DNA of 64,000 nucleotides from Candidatus Accumulibacter appositus (GTDB lineage Bacteria; Pseudomonadota; Gammaproteobacteria; Burkholderiales; Rhodocyclaceae): positions 225 through 64,224 of the forward strand of contig JEMX01000009.1 of the NCBI GenBank assembly GCA_000585055.1, read 5' to 3'. Positions 39,125 through 48,000 of the stretch are shown piece by piece. Each line of letters starts with the position of its first letter. Positions within the stretch are counted from its first letter, which is position 1. The notes under the pieces are model-generated. The model saw only the letters and a list, made by a program, of their open reading frames with translations, ran no database searches and was not told where the DNA came from. A program made the translations under genes and the position numbers.

Positions 39125-39887
39125 GACAGAAGTCGTCCAGCAGTCGCGCGAAGCGATCCGGGTTGGCCAGAAATGGGGCGTGCCCGGCGGTATCGAAAAT
39201 GTCCAGTTGCGCGTCCGCCAGTTGTTCCTGCAGGTAAGCTGCCGCGGCGACCGGGTTCAGCGGGTCCTGGCGACCGTGGATCAGCAGGCTGCGGGTGGCA
39301 ATGGTCGGCAGCAGTGGCCGTAGATCGACCTCGCGCAAGCATTCCAGGCCGTGGTGCAGTGCTCTACTGTCAGGCAGGGGCGCTTTTCGCAGACCGGCGA
39401 GGAGCGTACGGGTGATCGCTCGTGCCTTGGCGTCGCCCTGGCTGAGGAGAGCAAGAAAACGCTGCAGGGTTTGTTGCGGCTGCGCTGCCACGCTGGCTGA
39501 AAAGCCGTCGAGGAGGGCCGGCGTTTGCGCTGTCTGCCAGTCGCTGCGCTGTACGAAACTGGGCGTGCTGCCGACCAGCACCAGCCCGGACACCCGTTCG
39601 GGCGCCAGCAGCGCGGCGCGCATGGCCAGCAGGCCGCCGAGTGACCAGCCGCAGAGGGTGACTTGCTCGGGCAGCGCGTCGAGCAGCGCCTGCGCCGTCG
39701 CCGAGAAGTCGGGGAGCGCCGCGTGCGGGTCGCCGGCAGCGGGGTTCTGGCCGTAGCCAGGCAAGTCCACCAAGTGTACGCGGCAATTGCGTGACAGGCG
39801 CTCGAGCAAGGGTTGCCAGACCCAGCTGCCCAGCCCCCAGCCGTGGATCAAGGCCAGATCCGGGCCGCTGCCGACGGCAGTGCTCAT
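39105..39887 (-). CDS. bioH: Pimeloyl-ACP methyl ester carboxylesterase BioH
   Basis: 260 residues of the alpha/beta hydrolase fold. LIHGWGLGSWVW (oxyanion region), nucleophile elbow CGWSLGG, the catalytic Asp in HGRQDPLNP and His in DTAGHAPF are visible. It removes the methyl ester that ends pimeloyl-ACP elongation. The ATG at 39887 overlaps the bioF stop by 4 bp; a longer upstream frame lies inside bioF. Confidence 0.94.
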   Translation of the reverse strand: MSTAVGSGPDLALIHGWGLGSWVWQPLLERLSRNCRVHLVDLPGYGQNPAAGDPHAALPDFSATAQALLDALPEQVTLCGWSLGGLLAMRAALLAPERVSGLVLVGSTPSFVQRSDWQTAQTPALLDGFSASVAAQPQQTLQRFLALLSQGDAKARAITRTLLAGLRKAPLPDSRALHHGLECLREVDLRPLLPTIATRSLLIHGRQDPLNPVAAAAYLQEQLADAQLDIFDTAGHAPFLANPDRFARLLDDFCHAPVTP

Positions 39888-41038
39888 GCCAGTTCCCGCA
39901 GCGCGTCGACCAGTTGCGCAAGCTGTTCGGCCGTGTGGCTGGCGGTCAGTGATACCCGCAGGCGTGCGGTCCCGGTGGGCACTGTCGGCGGTCGGATCGC
40001 CGGCACCCACAGGCCGCGCTCATAGAGCGCGCTGGCGATGCGCAGGGCCGCGTGGTTGTCGCCGATGATCACCGCTTGGATCGCTGTCGGCGACGGCAAC
40101 AGGCGCCAGCGTGTGTCGGCCAGTCCGTCGCGTAACTGCGCAATGAGTTGTCCCAGCCGACGCCGCCGCTCATCTCCGTCGGCGATCAACGCCAGGCTGG
40201 CGAGCAGTGCGCAGGCTGTCGCCGGGCTGCTGGCAGTGGTGAAGATGTAGGTACGGGATCTCTGTTCCAGCCAATCGATGACCGTCGAGTCGCCAGCCAC
40301 GAAAGCGCCGGCCGCGCCGGCCGCCTTGCCGAGGGTGCCCATGTATAGTAGGCGGCGGGCGGCGGGTAGCTGGAAATGCGCGATACTGCCACGGCCCTGC
40401 GCACCGAGGACGCCGAAGCCGTGCGCGTCGTCGATCACCAGCCAGGCATCGAAGCGTTCGGCGAGGTCCAGAAGTCCGGGCAGGGGCGCCAGATCACCGT
40501 CCATGCTGAATACCGCGTCGCTGAGAATCAGCTTGCGGCGCGCCGGGCTGGCGGCAAGCAGGCGTTCGAGCGCCGCCAGGTCGGCGTGCGGGTAGCGCTG
40601 GCTGTCGGCGCGCGAGAGCTGCACGGCGTCGATCAGCGAGGCGTGGTTGAGACGGTCGGCAAAGACCGCGTCCTGGCGCCCGACCAGGGCCGGAACGATT
40701 CCCAGATTGGCCATGTAGCCGGTCGAGAAGAGCAGGGCGCGGGCAAAGCCCGTGAAATCGGCGAGCTTCTGCTCGAGGGTGGCATGCGGTGTCAGGTGGC
40801 CGCTGACCAGATGCGAGGCACCGCTACCGACGCCCCAGTTTCTGGCACCGACGCAGGCCGCCTCGATCAGCGCCGGGTCGTTGGCCAGGCCCAGGTAATC
40901 GTTGCTGCAAAAGCTGATCAGCGAGCGGCCATCGACGTTCGCTTGCGGACCGCAGGGAAGGTCCAGGGTGCGGCGCTGGCGTCTGAGGCCGGCTGCTTGC
41001 AGGGCGTCGAGTTCGCTTTGCAGCTCGTCCCAGATCAT
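39884..41038 (-). CDS. bioF: 8-amino-7-oxononanoate synthase
   Basis: 384 residues, PLP-dependent alpha-oxoamine synthase. CSNDYLGL, GVGSGASHLVSGH, DDAHGFGVLG and the PLP lysine in MGTLGKAAGAAG are present. It condenses pimeloyl-ACP with alanine. Its ATG overlaps the bioA stop (ATGA). Confidence 0.95.
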   Translation of the reverse strand: MIWDELQSELDALQAAGLRRQRRTLDLPCGPQANVDGRSLISFCSNDYLGLANDPALIEAACVGARNWGVGSGASHLVSGHLTPHATLEQKLADFTGFARALLFSTGYMANLGIVPALVGRQDAVFADRLNHASLIDAVQLSRADSQRYPHADLAALERLLAASPARRKLILSDAVFSMDGDLAPLPGLLDLAERFDAWLVIDDAHGFGVLGAQGRGSIAHFQLPAARRLLYMGTLGKAAGAAGAFVAGDSTVIDWLEQRSRTYIFTTASSPATACALLASLALIADGDERRRRLGQLIAQLRDGLADTRWRLLPSPTAIQAVIIGDNHAALRIASALYERGLWVPAIRPPTVPTGTARLRVSLTASHTAEQLAQLVDALRELA

Positions 41039-42366
41039 GGGTGCAGCGCGCTGTCCAGTGCGCTGATCGCGCCCGCGACGAGGAATTCGCACTCCGCGTG
41101 GCTGATCACGTAGGGTGGCATGAAATAGATCGTGTTGCCGATCGGTCTCAGGAGGATTTCCCTGGTCAGCGCCTGTCGGTAGAAGCGCTCGGAGAATTGC
41201 GCATCGTCGCTGAGCACGTCGAAAGCGGCGATCATGCCGCGCTGGCGGAGATGCTGCACGCGCGGGTGATCGGCCAGCGGTTTAAGGCAGTTGGCGAGAT
41301 GCGCGCCGAGTGTTCGATTGGCTGCGATGACCTGGTCCTCGGCGAAGATGTCGAGCGTCGCCAGGGCCGCCCGGCAGGCCAACGCGTTGCCGGTGTAGGA
41401 GTGCGAATGCAGAAAGCCGCGGCTGATGCGGTCGTCGTAGAAGGCGGCATAGACCGTGTCGGTGGTGAGCACCATCGATAGCGGCAGGTAGCCACCGGAA
41501 ATGCCTTTCGAGAGACACAGGAAGTCGGGCCGGATGCCGGCCTGCTCGTGGGCAAAGAAAGTGCCGCTGCGACCACAGCCGACGGCGATCTCGTCGCAGA
41601 TCAGGTGCACCTGGTAGCGGTCGCACAGGGCGCGGGCCAGGCGCAGGTACTCCGGGTCGTACATGGCCATGCCGCTGGCACACTGGATGAGCGGCTCGAC
41701 GATCAGGGCTGCGATGCGCGGGTGATGCTCGTCGAGATGACGCTCGAGCGCCGCCGCGGCGCGCTGGGCGACGTCAAGCGCGCTTTCTCCGTCTTGCGCC
41801 AGGCGTGCGTCGGGCGTCGGCACGGTGCTCGCCGGACGAATCAGCGGCGCGTAGGCGTCCTTGAACAAGGCAACATCGGTCACTGCCAGCGCGCCGACCG
41901 TCTCGCCGTGATAACTGCCGCGCAGGCAGAGGAATTCCTGTTTATCGGCATGGCCGCGGTTACGCCACGAGTGAAACGACATCTTGAGCGCTATTTCGGT
42001 CGCCGAAGCGCCGTCGGAAGCGTAGAAGCAATGCCCGAGCGCGCCATCGGTCAGCGCTGACAGGCGCTCGGAAAGTTCGACCACCGGCTGGTGCGTGCAG
42101 CCGGCAAGGATTACGTGTTCGAGTTGCTCGAGTTGCTCGCGCAGCGCGGCGTTGATGCGCGGATTGCAGTGACCGAAGAGATTGACCCACCAAGAGCTGA
42201 TCCCGTCCAGGTAGCGCCGGCCATCGAAGTCGTGCAGCCAGACGCCCTTGCCGCTGGCAATGGGAATCATCGGCAGGGCGCTGTCGCCGTCCGCGTGCTG
42301 CTTCATCTGGGTGCACGGGTGCCAGACGGCGGCCAGGCTGCGCTGCAGCAGATCGCTATTGCTCAT
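41035..42366 (-). CDS. bioA: Adenosylmethionine-8-amino-7-oxononanoate aminotransferase
   Basis: 443 residues, class III PLP aminotransferase. WHPCTQM near the N-terminus (about 15-21), ISSWWVNLFGH, GSYHGETVGAL, CDEIAVGCGRSG and the PLP lysine in CLSKGISGGYLPLS identify BioA. It transfers the amino group of SAM to make 7,8-diaminopelargonate. It is the first gene of the bio operon, 20 bp after the DUF2863 gene on the same strand, so it might be cotranscribed with that gene. bioB is not in the window. Confidence 0.96.
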   Translation of the reverse strand: MSNSDLLQRSLAAVWHPCTQMKQHADGDSALPMIPIASGKGVWLHDFDGRRYLDGISSWWVNLFGHCNPRINAALREQLEQLEHVILAGCTHQPVVELSERLSALTDGALGHCFYASDGASATEIALKMSFHSWRNRGHADKQEFLCLRGSYHGETVGALAVTDVALFKDAYAPLIRPASTVPTPDARLAQDGESALDVAQRAAAALERHLDEHHPRIAALIVEPLIQCASGMAMYDPEYLRLARALCDRYQVHLICDEIAVGCGRSGTFFAHEQAGIRPDFLCLSKGISGGYLPLSMVLTTDTVYAAFYDDRISRGFLHSHSYTGNALACRAALATLDIFAEDQVIAANRTLGAHLANCLKPLADHPRVQHLRQRGMIAAFDVLSDDAQFSERFYRQALTREILLRPIGNTIYFMPPYVISHAECEFLVAGAISALDSALHP

Positions 42367-42386
42367 GTGCGTTTGCCTGCCGCCGT

Positions 42387-43562
42387 TCAGTGCAGCGTTT
42401 GTGAGGGAGAGTCGTCCTGCTCGGGCATCTCGGCATGGACCGTTTCACCCTCGCTATTGGGATACAGCGGTGCGCCGCAGTCGTCGCAGAACTCATAGGG
42501 GAACTGCTGGTCGAGGACGGTGACTTCCTTGAGGCCGGTCTTGCGTAGTACGCCCTCGATTTCTCCGGCGACGTCCGTGGTTTCGTCTTCGATACCCAGT
42601 AAAGGCCAGACCACGCCGTGGTAGATGACGTCCTCGTCGCGCGGGCCAAAGCCGATCCGGTATTCCTCAAGCCGCTTGTCGTGGAAAGCGCCGACGATGG
42701 CGCGCAGATTGTCGGCTGAGTCAGCAAGTGTCGCCTGCAGGAAGGCCACCGAAGCATTCAGCGAGTAAGGGCGCGAGGCGCTGTCGGCGGCGCGACAGGC
42801 CGCGTGGTAGGCGTCGGCGAGCAGTGGTTGATAGGCACAACCGGTCAGCAGCGGTTCCAGGCAGGGGGCGCCCTGACGCAGCCACTCCTTGAGGGCCGCC
42901 TCACGAGTGCTCTTGTCTGCCTCGTTCCAGCGGAAAAGGGGTAGGCCACGTGGCACCGCGAGCGCACCGACCAGGTAACGGGTGTCGGAGAGAAAGCGGT
43001 TTGTTTCCGGCATGCTGGAGGCGTCGACGCCGAGATCGCAGCCGGCGAGCGCCGCGGCGCCAAGTTTCTGCAGCAGTTGCCAGGTGTCGACAAAGCTGTG
43101 CGGTAGCTGGTCCGGGCTATACAGGTAATCGGCAAGCGCGACGCGGGCGCCGGCGGCAAATACGTGCGCTCCGAGCTGGACCTTTAAGGTCTGCAGGAGG
43201 CTCTGTGGAATTTGCGTCGCGGGAATCGAGAAGCGCGACCAGCCGAGTACCGGGACGGCAATTAGCAGGATGTCGAAATCCTGGCCACGATCGAGCATGG
43301 TGCACGATTCCGCCTGTGACTCGACGATGTCGGCGAGATCGTCATGGGCCATCGCGTGCGTGTCGAAGAGGCGATCCAGCGAGGCGTTCAGGTCCTCCTC
43401 GGCACCATCGTGCAGCAGCCGGTCGACCAGGTCGGCCAGGCGCTTTTGCCAGAACAGGTCTTCGAGCTTGCTGCCGGATTCGGCCAGACCGATGGCCAGG
43501 CGGCCGAGTTCTGTGGCGTCAGCTGAAATACGCTTGCGGGAGGAGAAGCGGTTGCGTTTCAT
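42387..43562 (-). CDS. DUF2863-like protein
   Basis: 391 residues. Starts with a basic segment, then a long helical alpha/beta region; the C-terminus has EFCDDCGAPLYPNSEGE, a possible metal-binding CxxC. It resembles the betaproteobacterial DUF2863 family; I assign this from memory of the family, with moderate certainty. It is upstream of bioA. Function unknown. Confidence 0.6.
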   Translation of the reverse strand: MKRNRFSSRKRISADATELGRLAIGLAESGSKLEDLFWQKRLADLVDRLLHDGAEEDLNASLDRLFDTHAMAHDDLADIVESQAESCTMLDRGQDFDILLIAVPVLGWSRFSIPATQIPQSLLQTLKVQLGAHVFAAGARVALADYLYSPDQLPHSFVDTWQLLQKLGAAALAGCDLGVDASSMPETNRFLSDTRYLVGALAVPRGLPLFRWNEADKSTREAALKEWLRQGAPCLEPLLTGCAYQPLLADAYHAACRAADSASRPYSLNASVAFLQATLADSADNLRAIVGAFHDKRLEEYRIGFGPRDEDVIYHGVVWPLLGIEDETTDVAGEIEGVLRKTGLKEVTVLDQQFPYEFCDDCGAPLYPNSEGETVHAEMPEQDDSPSQTLH

Positions 43563-43636
43563 GGTCGGGAGCCTGCGGCAGAGTCAATCCGCCATTGTAG
43601 CAAGCTGGCGAGCCCGAGCGTCCGAGCGCGTGCATC

Positions 43637-43762
43637 TTACCGTGAAAGTCGCGTGCGCGACTCACGCACCTCCCTTCTCCCCTTGCGGGAGAAGGGCCGG
43701 GAGAAGAGGGGAACGGTCATGGCTTTCATGATTTAGGGTGTCTGCACGTGTCGTGACCGTTA
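43637..43762. repeat. Repeat A copy 6
   Basis: Full-length copy, 74 bp upstream of the DUF2863 start. It shows TTACCGTGAAAGTCGCG at its left end, as in copy 4, and the CCGTTA right end. Confidence 0.85.
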
Positions 43763-43857
43763 GTGCCCGTTCGTGCATTTGCGCGTCGGGCAGCGCGAAG
43801 CTCGCCTGCCGCCGCGCAAGGGCGCTGCCCACGCGACGCCGACAGGCGTCGGCAGCC

Positions 43858-44331
43858 TCAGGCGATGCGCAGCTGCGCCAACGATGCGAACGCAGCCTGG
43901 TTGCCGATGTCCGGGGTAATGACAAGTTCGAGGACGTTGACCGCGGCAAGCTCGACACGATGGTCTTCGTTCTGGCTATTGGCCCCGTCCGGGCTGAAGT
44001 TCCATTGCTGCCGGACAATGTCGCGGAACGACTGTCCGCCATCGACCGAGCAGCGCAGAACGTACTCCTGGGTACGCTGTACCGAGGATTCGACGAAAGA
44101 CAGCCAGATCCTGCGCAGCGTCTGCGGCTGTGCAAAGAGCAGGCGGATGGTCTGCTTGCCCGGAGCTGAGGCACGCCAGCCGTTGCCGGTGCCTGGCACT
44201 AGGGCGGACTCGATGGGATGAGCCGCGTCTTCCGAGCTGATTTCGACCTCGGCCAGGTCTTCGAGATTGAGCCAGTCCCCACTCGGCGACGCGCCGACCT
44301 GCTGGACATCGGAGATTACTCGCTTGCGCAT
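43858..44331 (-). CDS. Hypothetical protein, discoidin/XRCC1-N-like beta domain
   Basis: 157 residues from the ATG at 44331; a GTG at 44361 is an alternative. The fold looks like a jelly-roll (LNLEDLAEVEISSED, then RLLFAQPQTLRRIWLSFVE, and YVLRCSVDGGQSFRDIVRQQWNFSPDGA split by loops), similar to F5/8-type or XRCC1-N carbohydrate/ligand-binding domains. No signal peptide. It is next to the DUF2934 gene. Function unknown. Confidence 0.6.
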   Translation of the reverse strand: MRKRVISDVQQVGASPSGDWLNLEDLAEVEISSEDAAHPIESALVPGTGNGWRASAPGKQTIRLLFAQPQTLRRIWLSFVESSVQRTQEYVLRCSVDGGQSFRDIVRQQWNFSPDGANSQNEDHRVELAAVNVLELVITPDIGNQAAFASLAQLRIA

Positions 44332-44409
44332 GGGCAGAAACCCTTCATCAGTGACCGGCACTCCGCGACGCGGAGGCCGTAAAGCGAGATCTTCGCCGCT
44401 ACGCTGGTA

Positions 44410-44814
44410 TTACGTTTCCCCGAGTCGTCCGGCGACCTCTCGTTCGGCCTCTATCCAGTACTGCGCGGACGAGCCTTGAAAACCGTCATTCTCGGCGATG
44501 AAGTAAGCCGCCGACTGGATCATGCAGTAACGTTCTTCAGCGCTCGGCTTTTCTGCCACTGGCGCGGCGGGAGTGGCCGGCGCTGTTGCGACGGGCTGTG
44601 GGCTACTCGTGGCAGCGGCGCTGGCTGCCGCCGCCGAGGTCTTCTTTGCCGCTGGTTTCGTCGTCGCAGCAGCTGTAGCTTTCGCAGCCGCAGACGGCTT
44701 GGCGGCGGCCGGCTTGGTCGCCGCGGCAGCGGCTAATGTCGTTGTCTTGGTCGCCGCCGTCTTCCTGGCGGCTGGTTTTTTCTTGGTCGTGCTTGTCGTG
44801 GTTTCTTCAGCCAT
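44410..44814 (-). CDS. DUF2934 protein with Lys/Ala-rich histone-H1-like N-terminus
   Basis: 134 residues. The first 85 or so are low-complexity Ala/Lys/Thr/Pro, like histone H1 tails, and could bind nucleic acid. The last 45 form a DUF2934 domain (RYCMIQSAAYFIAE, then DGFQGSSAQYWIEAERE). Function of the domain is unknown. It lies 78 bp upstream of the preceding hypothetical gene on the same strand. Confidence 0.8.
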   Translation of the reverse strand: MAEETTTSTTKKKPAARKTAATKTTTLAAAAATKPAAAKPSAAAKATAAATTKPAAKKTSAAAASAAATSSPQPVATAPATPAAPVAEKPSAEERYCMIQSAAYFIAENDGFQGSSAQYWIEAEREVAGRLGET

Positions 44815-44964
44815 GATCGATCCCTTGTGTTCTTTCGATGTCAGTATGGTTGGTGCATAGAGCGGGCACGTGAGCGGCTCTGCCGCCCCGCAGGTACCCC
44901 GGCAGGATAGAAAAATCGGCGCTTCCGGTCAAGGCAAATAACTATCTTCAAGGAGTGGTCACCA

Positions 44965-45060
44965 CCCGCGCCACGAATTGGTGAAGGCGTCGCGAATCAG
45001 CCCGCGCCGCGAATCGGTACAGGCGTCGCGAATCAGCCCGCGCCGCGAATCAGCGCCACC
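44965..45060. repeat. 36-bp tandem duplications at the end of the SNF2 gene
   Basis: Units 44965-45000 and 45001-45036 are near-identical (a few substitutions), and a third partial unit begins at 45037. They contain the last codons and stop of the helicase gene, so the C-terminal sequence IRGAG-stop is repeated beyond the true stop. Confidence 0.85.
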
Positions 45061-48000
45061 AGATCCTCGGTCGAGGGCAGGGCACTGGCTTCGCCTTCTT
45101 CCAGGATGCTCTCGGCGAGCGCGCGCTTGTCGTGGTGCAGCTCGACGATGCGTTCCTCGACGCTGCCCTGGGTGACCAGGCGATAGACGGTCACCGGCCG
45201 CAGTTGCCCGATGCGATGCGCGCGACCCATGGCCTGGTCTTCGGTGGCCGGGTTCCACCACGGATCGGTGATGACCACGTAGTCGGCAGCCGTCAGGTTG
45301 AGCCCGAAGCCACCGGCTTTGAGGCTGATCAGGAAGAGGTCGCCTTCCCCCGCCTGGAAAGCCGCGACGCGCCGCGTACGTTCAGCGGCGGGGGTGGCGC
45401 CATCGAGGTACTGATAGGCAATTCCGCTTGCGTCCAGCTGTTCGCGTAACATCGCAAGAAAGTCCACGAACTGACTGAAAACAAGCGCCTTATGTCCATT
45501 TGAAACCAGCTCCGCTGCGAGTTCCGTGAAGGCCTGCACCTTGGCGCCGACAATGCCCAGTTCGGGGCTGCACAGGCGTGGGTCGCAGGCGGCGCGACGC
45601 AGACGGGTCAGCTGGGCGAGGATGTTGAAGCGCGCCTGCGCCTGCGGCGCGCTGTCGAGGCTGGCGTCAATTTCCTTTGCGGCCTCGCGACGCAGTGCTT
45701 CGTAGTGTGCCGCTTCCGCGGCTTCCGGGGTTACCGTCAGGATCAGCTCGGTGCGTGCCGGCAGCTCTTGCAGGACTTCGGACTTGCTTCGCCGCAGAAC
45801 GAAGGGGCCGACCAGCCGCTTGAGGACGTGCTGTGCCTCGCGATCCCGGTTACGCTCGATCGGGCCGGCGAAGCGCTCGTCGAAGCGGCGGCTGCTGCCG
45901 AGCAGGCCGGGATTGGCGAAGCGCATGATCGACCACAGATCGGACAGCCGATTTTCGACCGGGGTGCCGGTCAGCGCCAGGCGGAAGTCGGCGTCCAGGG
46001 CGAAGACCGCCTGCGAGCGCTTGGCAGCGGCATTCTTGATGGCCTGCGCCTCGTCGGCGATGAGGGTGTGCCAAGTGCGCCCGGCGAAACGCTCCTGGGC
46101 CAGTTGCAACAGGGTGTAGGAGACGATCAGCAGGTCCTGCGGGCCGGCCTTGGCGACCAATTCCTCGCGTTCGTTGTCGCTCGCTTCGCTATAGACGCGG
46201 ACATTCAGACTGGGCGCGAAGCGCAGGGTTTCGGCCAGCCAGTTGCCGCAGACCGAAGTGGGCGCAATGACCAGCGCAGCGCCGCCGGCTGCGCGTTCGA
46301 GAAGCACGCCGAGCGCCTGCAGGGTCTTGCCGAGGCCCATGTCGTCGGCCAGGCAGCCGCCGACGCCGGCAGTCGCCAGGCGGACTGCCCACTGGTAGCC
46401 GTCTTCCTGATACGGCCGCAGGCTGGCCTGCAGCAGGCTGGGGAGTTTCGGCGTCAGGGCCTGCGCCTGGCGCAGGCGGTCGATGACCTGGCGGAAGTCC
46501 CTGCCGGCCTCGAGTTCGGTGCCGTCGAGGATCTCGTCGAGCCAGGCGGCGGCGATGGTCGGCACCTTGCCACCGTTCTTGTCGGCTTCCAGCACCGCCG
46601 CCAGATCGCTCAGTTTCTGCTTCAGCGAGCGCGTCAGGGCTGCGTACACGCCGTCTCCCATGGGCACGAAACGGCTCTGGCCGCGGGCCGCGGCGATCAG
46701 GGTTTCCAGTTGCAGCACCAGCCCCTCGTCGAGCCGTGCCTGTCCGGCGAGTCGGAACCAGTCGCGTTCGCGGCTGATCTTTATGCCGAGCTGGCGGCTG
46801 TCGAGGGTGAGCACGCGAACGCTCTTACCCTTGGGCCAGTCCACCGCGGCAATTGCCGGCAAGCTCGGCAGTGCTTCCACCGCCGCCAATGCCTCCTCAG
46901 GGTCTTCGATCAGCCACTCGTTGCCGCAGCTGCCGCGCTCGCCGCTGTCGAGGAAGGGCAGGGCGTCGAGTACCGAGTCCAGATGCTGGCGCTCGCTGTT
47001 CAGGTCGCGCTCGGTGCCGACCGTTTCGCTGCCGCGAACCGCCATCAGGCGCAGTCTGCCGGTGGCGGCCGGCAGGCGCGGCCCGTCCGGACCGAGCGGA
47101 GCGACCACCAGGCGCAGCGAGAGAGCATCGCCGAGCGGCGACAGTTCGGCGCGCAGCCGCGAGTCACAGCTCACCTGCCGGGTTGCCTGTGCCGAATCGG
47201 CATGAACGTGGAAATGTGCGGCCAGTGCGTGCAGGGTCTTGGCCAACTCGGCCTGCGCATTCGGTGCCTCGGCGGGCACCGAAAAGCGACCCGAGACGAG
47301 CTGTGCGGCCTGTTGCTGGGCGCTGGAAAAACGAACCAGGCGCAGGCGCTGCGGGCCATCGACGACGAGCGTGATCAGCCGCAGCGCTTCCGTTTCACGA
47401 CGCTCGTCGGCGTCCTGTGCATAGTGGGAATGGGCCGCAGGCGGCGCCCGTAGCGGCGGTTCGACGCGCATCACGAAGCGCCCGTCCTGGCGGATTACTT
47501 CGAGTTCCGGCGCCGCTTCGCTGAGCTCTACGAACTGCTCTGGCGCACCTGGCAGGATGATGTAGGGGTGTCCGGGCAGCGCCGCGATTGCCGCTGCCAG
47601 ATCGATGCGGTAGCGATTGCGATAGCCATGTTCGAGGCGAACGGCGCGCGCGATCTTGGCGTCAGCACTTGCCAGCTGCTGGTTGCCGGCAATTCTCGCC
47701 AGGCTCATCGGCCGCGGCCGGCCCCAGCCGCGTTGGCTGCGCTTCTGTTCGTGCGGGTGGATGGCAAGCAGCTCACCGCGGCCGCCGATCTCGAGTTCCC
47801 ACAGCACGCGCATCGCTTCGCCGTTGCCGGGGGCCGCCTGACCGCCGCCCAGCGATTGCAGCGCCAAGAGAATTTCCTGCCATTGCTGGCCGCTGTCGGC
47901 GATGAAGAAGCGCTCGGGGGGCGCGCGCCCTTCGAGTACCGCCTGACTGCCGTCGAGAATGCGCAGCAGGGTGTGCATTTGGCAGCGCTTCAGCTCTTGC

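Noticed and set aside
44965-45060. Short regularly spaced repeats as a possible CRISPR array
   Set aside because: The units are contiguous tandem copies with no unique spacers, and they contain the end of the helicase gene.
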